64,000 bases of DNA from positions 102,251 through 166,250 of the forward strand of contig CAKKRE010000006.1 in NCBI GenBank assembly GCA_919902505.1. Direction: 5' to 3'. Under the pieces are notes generated by a model. It was given only the letters and a program-made list of their open reading frames with translations, had not been told where the DNA came from and made no database searches. Origin of the DNA: Nitrospiraceae bacterium. Lineage in GTDB: Bacteria; Nitrospirota; Nitrospiria; Nitrospirales; Nitrospiraceae. Positions 1 to 9,099 of the stretch are shown in pieces. The stretch's first letter is position 1; each line of letters starts with the position of its first letter. The position numbers were made by a program, and so were the translations under genes.

Positions 1-2
1 CC

Positions 3-932
3 CAGTTTCCGAACGAACAGACCGACACCGGCGAATTCAAACGGCAGTCCGACGCGTTTCGCCATTGGGTCACCGAGGACGGCCGCTCCGGATATCCTGC
101 CGCAGCCGGGCGGTATCATCTCTACGTCTCCCTCGCCTGCCCCTGGGCACATCGCACCATCATCGTCCGTGCGCTCAAAGGGCTCACCGGGGCCGTCGGC
201 ATGACCGTGGTCGACCCGATCCGCGATGAACAGGGCTGGGCCTTTCGCAACGGCCCCGGCCACTCACTCGATGCCACCAACGGATTTCACTTTCTCAGCG
301 AAGCCTATCGTGCCACCGACCCCCACTATCGCGGGCGCGTGACGGTTCCGGTGTTGTGGGACACGGTTACAAAACGAATCGTGACCAACTCCGACGATGA
401 CCTCATGCGCATCTTCAACAGTGAGTTCAATCGCTTCATCACCAGCCCGCTGGACTTATACCCGGCCGGGCTCCGTCCGCAAATCGATGAGATGAACGAT
501 TTTCTCTATGAACGTGTGAACGACGGTGTGTACCGGGCCGGATTCGCGACCTCTCAACAGGCGTATGAACGCGCCGCACGCTCGGTCTTCATAGCGTTGG
601 ATCAACTCGACACGAGACTCCGCGACCGGCGCTATCTCTTCGGTACGCAGTTTGTCGAGTCCGATTGGCGGTTGTTCGTCACGCTGCTCCGGTTCGATGC
701 CGTGTACCACGGGCATTTCAAATGCAACCTCCGGCGCATCGTCGACTACCCCCATCTCTCCGGCTACCTTCGGGACCTCTACCAGGTGAAGGGTATCGCG
801 GAGACCGTGGATTTCGATCACATCAAGCGGCACTACTACGTCACCCATGACGACATCAACCCCACCCGCATCGTTCCCATCGGACCGCAACTGGATCTGG
901 AGAGCCCGCACGGACGAGACGCACTCTCCTGA
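3..932 (+). CDS. Glutathionyl-hydroquinone reductase (GST family), 5' end cut by window
   Basis: The reading frame is open from the window edge, so the N-terminus is missing and the internal ATG at 201 is not the start. The visible part carries CPWAH at about residues 46-50, preceded by YHLYVSLA. This is the thioredoxin-fold active-site cysteine of the YqjG/EcmB type of glutathione transferase (Xi class). The all-helical C-terminal GST domain follows, with RYLFGTQFVESDWRLFVTL and a long tail typical of the family. The enzyme reduces glutathionyl-hydroquinones in the cytoplasm. Roughly 30 N-terminal residues appear to be missing. Identification is confident; the physiological substrate is not shown by the sequence. 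Confidence 0.9.
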   Translation, partial: QFPNEQTDTGEFKRQSDAFRHWVTEDGRSGYPAAAGRYHLYVSLACPWAHRTIIVRALKGLTGAVGMTVVDPIRDEQGWAFRNGPGHSLDATNGFHFLSEAYRATDPHYRGRVTVPVLWDTVTKRIVTNSDDDLMRIFNSEFNRFITSPLDLYPAGLRPQIDEMNDFLYERVNDGVYRAGFATSQQAYERAARSVFIALDQLDTRLRDRRYLFGTQFVESDWRLFVTLLRFDAVYHGHFKCNLRRIVDYPHLSGYLRDLYQVKGIAETVDFDHIKRHYYVTHDDINPTRIVPIGPQLDLESPHGRDALS

Positions 933-1076
933 ACAGGTCCCGGCAAATCCCCCAGCCTCGACAGAGAACGACACCGGCGACCATTTCAACCGCCAACACC
1001 AAGAATTTTCTTGAGCCGCATGGGCTCCCTGGCATATGGTGGGCGTAGTCAGGCTTTTCATCAGAAAGGATCGTCT

Positions 1077-1754
1077 ATGCGTCATGTGACCGGTGCCGTC
1101 TCCGCAGTGGTGCTCCTCATGTCCTCACTCACCTGGGCCGCCGCCCCTGAGCCGGCCAACGACGAGCAGAAAACGCTCTATGCCCTCGGTGCGGCCATCA
1201 GCCAATCACTCGGCCCGTTTACCCTGAACGAATCCGAACTCGAATTCGTCAAAGCCGGTCTGGTCGATGGTGTCTTGAAACATCCCCCAAAAGTCGATTT
1301 GCAAGTGTACGGCCCGAAGATTCAACAGATGCAGCAGGTGCGCGCCACTGCGCTGGCCGAAGTCGAAAAGAAAGCCGGGGCAGGGTTCCTGACCAAGGCC
1401 GCAACGGAGCCGGGCGCGAAGAAAACGGAATCGGGCGCCATCGTCACCGTGATCAAGGAAGGCAAGGGCGCCACCCCGAAGGCCACCGATACGGTAAAGG
1501 TCCACTACCACGGGACACTGACCGATGGAACGGTCTTCGACAGCTCTGTCAAACGCGGCGAACCGGCCACCTTCCCGCTGAACCAGGTCATCAAGTGCTG
1601 GACCGAAGCAGTACAGCTGATCAAGGTCGGCGGCAAGAGCAAACTGGTCTGCCCGTCGGGCATCGCCTACGGGGACCGTGGTTCACCCCCGGTCATCAAG
1701 CCGGGCGCCACATTGGTTTTTGAAGTGGAACTGCTCGACATCGTCAAACAATAG
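1077..1754 (+). CDS. Exported FKBP-type peptidyl-prolyl cis-trans isomerase
   Basis: The chosen ATG at 1077 follows an AGAAAGGA ribosome site by six bases and opens with a clear signal peptide (MRHVTGAVSAVVLLMSSLTWA, cleavage near AAA-PEP). An upstream in-frame start at 1011 would bury that signal and is rejected. Residues about 25-95 are a helical N-terminal dimerisation region of the FkpA/Mip type. The C-terminal FKBP domain (about 117-223) has VKVHYHGTLTDGTVFDSS, then IKCWTEAVQLIKVGGKSKL and the IAYGDRG..PVIKPGATLVFEVEL block. The protein should act in the periplasm or outer membrane as a proline isomerase and chaperone. A strong hairpin lies 9 bases after the stop. Confidence 0.93.
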   Translation: MRHVTGAVSAVVLLMSSLTWAAAPEPANDEQKTLYALGAAISQSLGPFTLNESELEFVKAGLVDGVLKHPPKVDLQVYGPKIQQMQQVRATALAEVEKKAGAGFLTKAATEPGAKKTESGAIVTVIKEGKGATPKATDTVKVHYHGTLTDGTVFDSSVKRGEPATFPLNQVIKCWTEAVQLIKVGGKSKLVCPSGIAYGDRGSPPVIKPGATLVFEVELLDIVKQ

Positions 1755-1762
1755 CCTTCTCC

Positions 1763-1810
1763 CTGAGGAGGACTCTGCCGGACAAGAACGCCGGGCGGAG
1801 TCCTCCTCAG
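1763..1810 (+). terminator. Strong hairpin after the FKBP gene, probable transcription end
   Basis: CTGAGGAGGACTC (1763-1775) and GAGTCCTCCTCAG (1798-1810) are perfectly complementary 13-base arms around a 22-base loop. No T-run follows, so intrinsic termination would be weak. The position between the FKBP gene and the convergent DUF4832 gene (whose stop is at 1907) suggests it serves as a shared 3' end or an mRNA stabiliser. Confidence 0.6.
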
Positions 1811-1906
1811 CAAATACGATCCCCCCGCTCGAACAGCGCCAGAACCACTCCCGGCAGAAATGATCACATCTCGCCAGCCTGGATCTACGGCTTCGTCGGA
1901 GATGAC

Positions 1907-3307
1907 TCACCGGATCGCCACGCGCGACACCGGATACCACCGGTCCTCTCGTTTACCCTCGATCGCCAACTCGACATGGGCGGAGCGGGCATCCTCGGAG
2001 AGGGTCGCAACATCGAGAACATAGGAACCGGCAGGAACGGTCTCCGGCACCACCACCGTATCCACCACTCGGTGTGCAGGCCCCGGCAGCCATTGCTTCA
2101 GATCGGCAGGACTGGTCCACTGCGCCACGACCTGATCCGAACTCGATCGTAGCCGATAGGCCAACGGCCAGGCGTGGTAGATCGGCGCCACCCCTTTATT
2201 CTCCCAACGCGACTGAAAGACGAGCGGCCCGCCGGGATGACTCTCCGCTGTATGCGTCAGTTCGCGCAGGACGAAGCGATACCCGATCTTTTTGAGAAAT
2301 TTATCGAACTGCGGTCGCCAGGCGGCAGGCACCGGCTTTGACTTGGCGTTGAGTACCGAGACATGCCACTCCAAGCCCTGATTCAGAATACGGTCGAGAT
2401 CGAACCCGCGATCGTACCACTCGTGAATGTACCCGCAGACCTCCATCTGAACCGGCCCACGCTTCCAGGCATCGGCAATGATCGGTTCTTCAAGCACCGG
2501 GAGATAGGCATGCTCCATATGGTTCCAGTCAGGGCTGAAATACCCGTAGTCGCCGAAACAGTCCGCACGCCATCCGGCTCCGTGCGACGCCGCATACTTC
2601 AGTTGTCCGCCGTGGAGCATCACCAACGGAGTCCCTGCGAAATATTTCAGGTACCAGTCGGTGATGGCGATCTGGTTAGCCTCAGTCGGATAGAACTCCT
2701 TGCACTGGACTTCGACACCTATACAACAGGCCGTATTCCACTCGCCCCAACAGCCGACGGAGCCGATGTCGACATGGTCGATATCGACGGAGCGGCCGTA
2801 CCGTTCCCCGAATGCACGGATGAGCCGTTCGTGGTAGTCGAGAAAAACGGGATGGTTGTAGTCGGGGAAAATGCCGTCCGACTCCTTCACACTGCGGACT
2901 CCCTTGTCGAGCAGCCACTGCGGCGTGCCGGTCTTGTATTCGGACACGATCCGGATGGCGAGCGTCTCCCCCTTGGCCTTGGCCTGCTCGATTACACGAT
3001 CCACGAGGGCGAAATTGTACTGACCTTCCTTCGGTTCGAGTTCCGCCCATGGCCAACGAAAATAGGCGACGGTCGTATGAGGATACTCTTCGGGTGCCGG
3101 CGGATGCCCGAACCCGAAATGGAAATCGGCGAAGCCCATTCCAGGGTTGTACAACACGTCGTCGATTTCACGAGGCTGCACGGTAACGGTCTGCCCGGTC
3201 CCCTTCGCCCCCTCCGACCCCAACATGCCGCTCAGTGAATCGACACAGCCGGCCGTGCCCAGCAAGAGCATCACCAACGTCGCAGCGCACCACATCGGTC
3301 TATGCAT
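1907..3307 (-). CDS. DUF4832-type lipoprotein with glycoside-hydrolase-like fold
   Basis: The 466-residue protein starts with a lipoprotein signal, MHRPMWCAATLVMLLLGTAGC, with the lipobox LGTAGC and Cys21 as the lipidation site. The mature part begins VQPREIDDVLYNPGMGFADFHF, then FRWPWAELEPKEGQYNFALVDRVIEQA, which resembles the beta-galactosidase-like TIM barrel found ahead of DUF4832 domains. Conserved-looking acidic and aromatic residues (EYKTGTPQW, GSVGCWGEWNT) fit a sugar-binding cleft. The C-terminal region (about 340-466) is beta-rich, as in DUF4832. It is likely a lipid-anchored carbohydrate-binding or hydrolysing protein; activity is not proven. It is convergent with the FKBP gene. 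Confidence 0.8.
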   Translation of the reverse strand: MHRPMWCAATLVMLLLGTAGCVDSLSGMLGSEGAKGTGQTVTVQPREIDDVLYNPGMGFADFHFGFGHPPAPEEYPHTTVAYFRWPWAELEPKEGQYNFALVDRVIEQAKAKGETLAIRIVSEYKTGTPQWLLDKGVRSVKESDGIFPDYNHPVFLDYHERLIRAFGERYGRSVDIDHVDIGSVGCWGEWNTACCIGVEVQCKEFYPTEANQIAITDWYLKYFAGTPLVMLHGGQLKYAASHGAGWRADCFGDYGYFSPDWNHMEHAYLPVLEEPIIADAWKRGPVQMEVCGYIHEWYDRGFDLDRILNQGLEWHVSVLNAKSKPVPAAWRPQFDKFLKKIGYRFVLRELTHTAESHPGGPLVFQSRWENKGVAPIYHAWPLAYRLRSSSDQVVAQWTSPADLKQWLPGPAHRVVDTVVVPETVPAGSYVLDVATLSEDARSAHVELAIEGKREDRWYPVSRVAIR

Positions 3308-3472
3308 AGGTCCTCCTTAGACGAATTCCCGCCCGATCCTCAGTCACCCCTGCCGGCAAAGCACGACAAGGCAACTGCCGATACTCACGCCACCCGCCCG
3401 ATGAAACCGGGAGTAGGGTCGCACCGTAAATTATGATAGGGTACGCGACCGGCCGGAAAGAACCGCCTCGAT

Positions 3473-4357
3473 ATGCTGAATTGGTTTTCACAATCGCCGC
3501 AATCCGATTCCGTCGTCATCACCGGCGCCTCCACCGGCATCGGGGCCGCTTGCGCGTTGGCGCTCGATAAGCTGGGGTACCGTGTCTTCGCCGGCGTTCG
3601 TCATCCTGCCGACGGTGAGCGGCTCCAACAGCAAGCCGGACCGCGACTCATGCCGATTCGCCTCGATGTCACCGATGCCGCCTCCATCTCGGCAGCCAGT
3701 CATACCGTGGCAGCCATGGTCGGAGAACGCGGCCTCGCCGGTCTAGTGAACAATGCCGGAATCGGCGTCGCGGGGCCGATCGAACTCTTGCCCCTCGCCG
3801 ACTGGCGGCGGCAATTCGAGGTCAACGTGTTCGGGCTCATCGCAGTGACTCAAACCTTTCTGCCATTGATCCGTCAAGGACGAGGACGCATCATCAATAT
3901 GGGCTCCATCGCCGGACGAGCCTCCATGCCGTTCATGGCCCCCTACGCCGCATCGAAACATGCGCTGGAAGCGATCACCGATGCCTTGCGTCTGGAACTG
4001 CAACCCTGGGGCATCCGCGTCGCGCTCATTGCACCCGGCGCCATTGCCACGCCCATTTGGAAAAAGACCAGAAAAGAAGTCGATGCCTGGGACGCAGCCT
4101 GGGGTGGGGAATTCAAGAGCATGTATCAGGAGGGCTTCACCCGTATCAAAGACGCGGCCACTGCGGCCGGTGAACAGGCACAACCCGCGAGCGTCGTGGC
4201 CGAAGCCGTGGCGCATGCCCTGCGGTCGAGGTGGCCGAAAACACGCTATCTCATTGGCTCGGACGCCGCGATCCGTGCCTACCTGGCGCTGCTCCTGCCG
4301 GATCGCCTGAACGATTGGCTGATCACCCGCATCGTGAAACTTCCCTCGCGCCGGTGA
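3473..4357 (+). CDS. Short-chain dehydrogenase/reductase, classical SDR
   Basis: A 294-residue Rossmann-fold oxidoreductase. It has the NAD(P)-binding motif TGASTGIG near residue 18, NNAG in the fourth strand, a catalytic serine in IINMGSIAGRASM and the catalytic pair in YAASK. The C-terminal extension (about 230-294) resembles SDRs that act on steroid or sphingoid-like alcohols. The substrate cannot be deduced. Its stop lies only 6 bases from the stop of the convergent lipoprotein gene. Confidence 0.88.
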   Translation: MLNWFSQSPQSDSVVITGASTGIGAACALALDKLGYRVFAGVRHPADGERLQQQAGPRLMPIRLDVTDAASISAASHTVAAMVGERGLAGLVNNAGIGVAGPIELLPLADWRRQFEVNVFGLIAVTQTFLPLIRQGRGRIINMGSIAGRASMPFMAPYAASKHALEAITDALRLELQPWGIRVALIAPGAIATPIWKKTRKEVDAWDAAWGGEFKSMYQEGFTRIKDAATAAGEQAQPASVVAEAVAHALRSRWPKTRYLIGSDAAIRAYLALLLPDRLNDWLITRIVKLPSRR

Positions 4358-4363
4358 CGTTGT

Positions 4364-5146
4364 TCAACGCCGGGGCGCTTTCACCATATCGATCACCTGC
4401 CCCTGCGCATCAAGATACACCGCCACCACCTCATTGGGATTCAGCTGTTCGATTCCCGGCTGGAGCAAGGGGAGCACGGGAAAGGATTGAATGTCATCAA
4501 TCTTCATGCGAAGACGCATCCGCCCGTCGCCGATGGTCACGAAGGCCCCTTCGAGGCGACGCTGCGGTGCGCGCGGCGAAGACTCAAACGCCAGTTCACG
4601 GGGTTTGCCCAACGAAAACACATCGACGAGGAGATACGCTCGATCGACGGCAAAATCGGCCGTCTCGCCGACCTCAAGGGCCGCCAGTTTCTCCATGGCG
4701 ACCGTACGCGCATAGAACCCCACATCCCGCCCCGTATCGAGACGAATCGTCACCCGTTCCTTCTCAGGGTTGAACGGTCTCCCCAGCGAGCCGCGGAAAA
4801 TTTTCGTCGGCGGCTGATCGTCCGGTCGCTGATAGGCCACAATCTCGTCGCGATCATTGACCATGATCTCCACGGCCCCGCCCGGCTGCAGTCCACGCGC
4901 CTCGTCTCCGCCGGCTTCGAGTGACAGGTAGCGCGGAGCCCGCTCCCCCGTCTGAACTTCCACACGATCGCCGGAGAAACTGCTGATCGTGCCCCGGATC
5001 AGCCTCGCACCGGGCAGGATGCCCGGCACCGGCTTCAATTCTTCGATGCTGAGTCCGGACATGAGTTTTGCGGAACTCCCGCAACCGGCCCCGGAGACGA
5101 CCATGACGATCGCACCGACTAACGCACACCACCCCATTTGCCTCAT
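4364..5146 (-). CDS. Uncharacterised lipoprotein
   Basis: I chose the ATG at 5146 because GGAGGG precedes it by about eight bases and it opens a standard lipoprotein signal (MRQMGWCALVGAIVMVVSGAGC, lipobox SGAGC). The longer frame upstream has no such signal. The 260-residue product has two similar beta-rich stretches: LIRGTISSFSGDRVEVQTGERAPRYLSLEAG and KIFRGSLGRPFNPEKERVTIRLDTGRDVGF. These suggest repeated small barrels. No catalytic motif is visible and I do not recognise a named family. It probably sits on the periplasmic face of a membrane. Confidence 0.75.
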   Translation of the reverse strand: MRQMGWCALVGAIVMVVSGAGCGSSAKLMSGLSIEELKPVPGILPGARLIRGTISSFSGDRVEVQTGERAPRYLSLEAGGDEARGLQPGGAVEIMVNDRDEIVAYQRPDDQPPTKIFRGSLGRPFNPEKERVTIRLDTGRDVGFYARTVAMEKLAALEVGETADFAVDRAYLLVDVFSLGKPRELAFESSPRAPQRRLEGAFVTIGDGRMRLRMKIDDIQSFPVLPLLQPGIEQLNPNEVVAVYLDAQGQVIDMVKAPRR

Positions 5147-5327
5147 GCCATCGTCCCTCCGGCTATCTCTCGGTGGATCATAAAACAAACCGCTGCCTGG
5201 AGGCGAGTGTCCGTCCTCCACAGTTAACGCGATCTTAATCCGGCTTGCAGCGACGTGTAACGACACCCTGCCAGCCTATCAGGCCGTTAACGGTTCGGCC
5301 TCGGCTCTCCGCAGAAAGGAACCCTGC

Positions 5328-6935
5328 ATGACACCTCCCCCCGTCGAAACCGCCGTCGTCGATTCATTCGAGCCGACCCTTGAAGGGGGCACGTCGCAAA
5401 TCGGCCTTTTCCTCATCCTGATCCTTCTCACGATCGGCGGAATCTACATCGCCGGTGAATTGACCTCGGATCTCTCCGATGTTCGCGCCTCCTCAGTCTG
5501 GCCGTTTATCCTGCTCGGGTTTGCCCTGCTGATCGCGCTGGGTTTCGAATTCGTCAACGGGTTTCACGACACGGCGAACGCCGTCGCGACCGTCATCTAT
5601 ACGCATTCCATGCCGCCGCATCTCGCCGTGGCCTGGTCCGGTATATGGAACTTTATCGGCGTCATGCTCGCATCCGGGGCCGTCGCGTTCGGAATCGTCG
5701 CCCTGCTGCCGGTCGAACTGATTCTGCAAGTCAGCGCCGGAGCCGGGTTCGCCATGGTCTTTGCGCTGCTGATTGCCGCCATTTTGTGGAATCTCGGCAC
5801 GTGGTATTTAGGACTTCCCTCATCGAGTTCGCATGCACTAATCGGCTCCGTCATCGGCGTCGGAATCACCAACCAATTGATGGCCGCCGGCGGTACGAAT
5901 ACCAGCGGCGTCGATTGGACCCAGGCCCTCAACGTAGGCAAGTCCCTCTTGTTTTCCCCGCTGATCGGATTCTCTGCCGCCGCGTTCCTCCTCTTGATCG
6001 CCATGAAGGCCGTCCCCGTCGAGAAGTTATACAAACCGCCGCGCGGCAAGACACCGCCACCCCTGTGGATACGGGGTCTGCTCATTCTCACCTGCACGGG
6101 TGTCAGCTTTGCCCACGGGTCCAATGACGGGCAAAAGGGCATGGGTCTCATTATGCTGATCCTCATCGGAACCGTGCCGACGGTCTATGCGCTCAATCGC
6201 ACCGTGGACATTTCATACACACCTGCCTTTGTGGAAGCGTCGAGCAAATCGGAAGCCGTATTCCAGCGCCACAGCAAGACACCCATCACCCCGGCGGACC
6301 CACGACGGACCGTCGCAGAATACCTTCGCACCCACGAGGTTCGCCCGGATACATTGCCGGCCCTTCGCGCATTAAGCGGCATAGTGCGCACACAGATTGC
6401 CTCCTATGCCACCGTCGCCCAGATACCGACGGAGCACACCTCCAACGTGCGGAACGACATGTACCTGCTGGGAGAATCCCTGCGTTGGATGGATAAAACT
6501 CGCGAGCCGGCCTTTTCAAGATCGGATCGAGACCTCTTGCTCCACTATAAATCCATGTTGGATAACGCCACCAAATACATCCCTGTGTGGGTCAAAGCTG
6601 CCGTGGCGATCGCGCTGGGGCTGGGCACCATGGTCGGATGGAAACGCATCGTCGTGACGGTCGGGGAGAAGATCGGAAAAACGCATCTGTCGTACGGCCA
6701 GGGCGCCAGCGCTGAATTGGTTGCGATGACGACCATCGGCGCAGCGGATCTCTTCGGGCTGCCGGTCAGCACGACACAAGTGCTGTCCTCCGGCGTAGCG
6801 GGAACCATGGCGGCCAATCGGTCTGGTTTGCAGTGGCAGACCGTCCGACATCTTGCACTGGCATGGGTCCTGACCCTCCCGGCGTCCATCGTCTTGGCCG
6901 GATCTCTGTATTGGATGTTTCGACATTTCACATAA
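5328..6935 (+). CDS. PiT-family inorganic phosphate transporter
   Basis: A 535-residue integral membrane protein preceded by AGAAAGGA. Both PiT signature repeats are visible: FEFVNGFHDTANAVATVIYT near residue 75 and FAHGSNDGQKGMG near residue 265. They lie in the two inverted halves of the transporter, separated by a large hydrophilic loop (about 290-425). The family couples phosphate uptake to H+ or Na+ across the cytoplasmic membrane. The C-terminal half repeats the membrane pattern (GASAELVAMTTIGAADLFGLPVSTTQVLSSG). No PhoU-like partner is adjacent. Confidence 0.94.
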   Translation: MTPPPVETAVVDSFEPTLEGGTSQIGLFLILILLTIGGIYIAGELTSDLSDVRASSVWPFILLGFALLIALGFEFVNGFHDTANAVATVIYTHSMPPHLAVAWSGIWNFIGVMLASGAVAFGIVALLPVELILQVSAGAGFAMVFALLIAAILWNLGTWYLGLPSSSSHALIGSVIGVGITNQLMAAGGTNTSGVDWTQALNVGKSLLFSPLIGFSAAAFLLLIAMKAVPVEKLYKPPRGKTPPPLWIRGLLILTCTGVSFAHGSNDGQKGMGLIMLILIGTVPTVYALNRTVDISYTPAFVEASSKSEAVFQRHSKTPITPADPRRTVAEYLRTHEVRPDTLPALRALSGIVRTQIASYATVAQIPTEHTSNVRNDMYLLGESLRWMDKTREPAFSRSDRDLLLHYKSMLDNATKYIPVWVKAAVAIALGLGTMVGWKRIVVTVGEKIGKTHLSYGQGASAELVAMTTIGAADLFGLPVSTTQVLSSGVAGTMAANRSGLQWQTVRHLALAWVLTLPASIVLAGSLYWMFRHFT

Positions 6936-7024
6936 TCCGCGCCGCCGTTCGTGAAGCGACGTGGAACGCGCGCACTGGACGGCCAGGCCCTCTCCTGGTC
7001 GACCGCGTAGCATTCAATCGGAAG

Positions 7025-7245
7025 GGGCAGGGCCTTGAGCACCCGTTCCACTTCAGGCCGGAATCTGTGATTTCAGGCAGAGGGATAATGAGGCTGTTCG
7101 ACGTGGCGAACCGCGTCGAGATGCGCACGCGCTTCGCCCGATCGGCCCGGCTCGATGACGAGTCTGGCCAGGATGAGTCCCCGCTGCCGCACGCCGCAGC
7201 ATAGAGAACATGGGCCTGGGCGTTCACTTTTTCACGGACCCATTC
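7025..7245 (-). pseudogene. Decayed 3' remnant of a TPR protein gene
   Basis: Read on the minus strand with frame changes, this stretch gives VNAQAHVLYAA, then LILARLVIEPGRSGEARAH, LDAVRHVEQPHYPSA, a stop, then FRPEVERVLKALPLP. This matches the C-terminal part of the intact TPR gene at 23100-23831 (NAQAHFLYAAARGS, LILARLLIKQGRRAEAR, RPEAERLLKALSP). The middle repeats are missing, an in-frame stop replaces a Trp codon, and the 5' two thirds are gone. It abuts the DUF3562-like gene, whose 3' end runs into it. Confidence 0.8.
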
Positions 7246-7534
7246 CATCGTGGGCAGGAAGGGGATGGTTCTGATCGGTCGGTTCATGTCGAAGGGGTAC
7301 ACGCCAGCTTAGTCTTAGCAGCTCCTTTACCTGCTTGATGGCCAGGAGTGGAATACAAGCTTTGATCTGCGCTTCTCGCTCGAGCTGATGTCTTTCTTGG
7401 CTCAGCATCTCTTCGACATCGGATATGAGGCAGGAAAACTCTTCGGCTATGTCCCTTGCGATGCTGTGCCAATCGAACTCCTTGCGGTCGAATGCCGCGC
7501 TCCCTTCCATTGGATTGCTGATAGTTCCATCCAT
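7232..7534 (-). CDS. DUF3562-like small protein, C-terminus altered
   Basis: The core WHSIARDIAEEFSCLISDVE, then EMLSQERHQLEREAQIKACI and PLLAIKQVKELLR is about 60% identical to a second small gene at 17163-17420. Both resemble DUF3562 proteins (a helical region followed by an LxxxARIKxFLPLLAxxxVRxxLR pattern). That assignment is from memory. The ATG at 7534 has AGGAG eight bases upstream. The paralogue stops soon after the shared core, but here the frame continues about 25 residues into the decayed TPR remnant, so the tail is probably an acquired fusion. Function unknown. Confidence 0.65.
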   Translation of the reverse strand: MDGTISNPMEGSAAFDRKEFDWHSIARDIAEEFSCLISDVEEMLSQERHQLEREAQIKACIPLLAIKQVKELLRLSWRVPLRHEPTDQNHPLPAHDGMGP

Positions 7535-7696
7535 AGAAAAGCTCCTGTCCCGCTAGAGGGCTCAGACCTTCGGCCACGTCATAGGCACCCCAGCCAAATC
7601 CTAAGCACACCAGTGCAGGCATCAAGTCACTTAGGGAAGGTCTGATTCATTCACGTTTGCGCTGAGCAATCAGTTCCTGGGGTGGTCAACAAGGGC

Positions 7697-9001
7697 GGCG
7701 CTTCCGGGTTTAGCATGGGTACAGATCGAGCCCTCCGCAGCGAAAGTAGATCGCCGTCTTGAAGTGCTCGATGTTGCGGAAGCCGCAGGCCATGCTCTTG
7801 ATCTTCTGAATCTGGCTGTTGAGCCCCTCGCTCATCGCGTTAGTCACCGGATGTTGGTAGTAGGTCAGGATGTTCTCGATGTGCCGGCGGACCGTCTCCG
7901 CCGCCTTGCGAATCGGCTCCAGGCGGCTGTGCGTCGCCCAGAAGTACCACCGTTTCCAAAACTTCCAGCCTGACGCCGGGTAGACGTAGTGCCAGAGACA
8001 CCGCAGGGCCTCTTTGATCGCCCACGCCCGTCCCACCTTGAGTGCCTGGCGCCTCAGTGCGGCAAACTCCGCTCGCCGTCGCTCCGGCACGTGCTCTTGG
8101 CTATAGAGCCACAGGTACTTGCTGCCCTTGAGCGTCTCGTCGCCAGACGCCATCAACGCTCGGTGCTCCTGTTTCCGTACCGTGTCCACGGCCTTGCCGA
8201 TGTGGCCCATGACATGGAAGCGGTCGAAGACGATCTTCTCCGCCGCCTCAGGCACCTGCGCCCGCGTCGCCTGGATGTAGGGCGCCCACATGTCCATCGC
8301 CACCGCTTCGATGCCGTCGAGTTGCTCCTGTGTCAGCCCCGCGTAGTAACCGTCGAGACTCTCCTGCGTGCGGTCTTCGGCGATGTGCTCCACCGTGCCC
8401 TCGTCCAAGTCGCAGACCAGCGTCAGGTACTTGTGCCCCTTGGCCGCCGCCTTCTCATCGACGCCGATTCGGCGCACGACCCGCGCCTGCTTGCGGGCTC
8501 GACCACGCGTGACCGCCCGCGGCATGAGCCCCCACGCCTCATCCCAGCTGATCCGCAAGATCCGCGTGGCGTTGCTGACGTCGCATTGGCGCAGCACGTC
8601 GATGGCGAGACGCTCGAACAACAGCGTGAACCGCGACCGGGGCTCCGCCCACGGCACCGTGACCTGGACCACCCCGTGTTCACCGCAGGCCACCCGTGGG
8701 ATGCGCGCGTGCAGGTGGGTCTGGAACTGGCAACTGTCCAGATGCCGCCAGGTCCGCTCCTCGGCGTGATCGTACAGCGGCAGCGTCTTGGTACAGTGGG
8801 GACACGCCCACGCCACGTCCTCCGGGTGCTCGGCCCATACGTCCACGCGCTGTCCGTTGACGTCCAGGTTCACACGGCTCACGGTCCACGGCGACTGCAG
8901 GCCCAATAGGTATTGATACAGCGCGGTGTCTTGCATGGTCAGCCCCTCCTTGGCCGACCATCCTATCCGTTCAGTCTACCCATGGGAAACCCGGAAGCAC
9001 C
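7697..9001 (-). mobile_element. ISL3-family element inserted in the IS5 element
   Basis: Inverted ends GGCGCTTCCGGGTTT...CATGGGTA (left) and GGTGCTTCCGGGTTTCCCATGGGTA-type (right, as reverse complement) bound 1305 bases. The 8-base direct repeat ACAAGGGC occurs at 7689-7696 and 9002-9009, which is the target duplication length typical of ISL3. It encodes one intact transposase. Confidence 0.92.
7710..8936 (-). CDS. ISL3-family transposase
   Basis: A 408-residue protein with an N-terminal zinc-finger-like region (CPHCTKTLPLYDHAEERTWRH), a helix-turn-helix zone, and the DDE catalytic domain of ISL3 transposases. The first acidic site is in RRIGVDEKAAAKGHKYLTLV, the second in AVAMDMWAPYIQA, and the C-terminal Glu region is in HPVTNAMSEGLNSQIQKIK. 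The frame is uninterrupted. The stop codon overlaps the left terminal repeat at 7710. It cuts and joins its own ends during transposition. Confidence 0.95.
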   Translation of the reverse strand: MQDTALYQYLLGLQSPWTVSRVNLDVNGQRVDVWAEHPEDVAWACPHCTKTLPLYDHAEERTWRHLDSCQFQTHLHARIPRVACGEHGVVQVTVPWAEPRSRFTLLFERLAIDVLRQCDVSNATRILRISWDEAWGLMPRAVTRGRARKQARVVRRIGVDEKAAAKGHKYLTLVCDLDEGTVEHIAEDRTQESLDGYYAGLTQEQLDGIEAVAMDMWAPYIQATRAQVPEAAEKIVFDRFHVMGHIGKAVDTVRKQEHRALMASGDETLKGSKYLWLYSQEHVPERRRAEFAALRRQALKVGRAWAIKEALRCLWHYVYPASGWKFWKRWYFWATHSRLEPIRKAAETVRRHIENILTYYQHPVTNAMSEGLNSQIQKIKSMACGFRNIEHFKTAIYFRCGGLDLYPC

Positions 9002-9099
9002 ACAAGGGCTATCCGTAAGGACTACACTGGTTCGGGAGCGTCTTGGTCGGGATTCGCCCGCCGTCGGGCCGCCCGTCACCTCGTTCGCACACACACCCG

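Noticed and set aside
201..932. ATG at 201 as the start of the glutathionyl-hydroquinone reductase
   Set aside because: The frame is open to the window edge and the active-site CPWA lies upstream of this ATG, so the gene begins outside the window.
2363..3238. Long plus-strand frame of 291 codons
   Set aside because: It is antisense to the DUF4832 lipoprotein gene, which has a clear lipobox and family pattern.
7989..8909. 306-codon plus-strand frame
   Set aside because: Antisense shadow of the ISL3 transposase, with Arg/His-rich composition.
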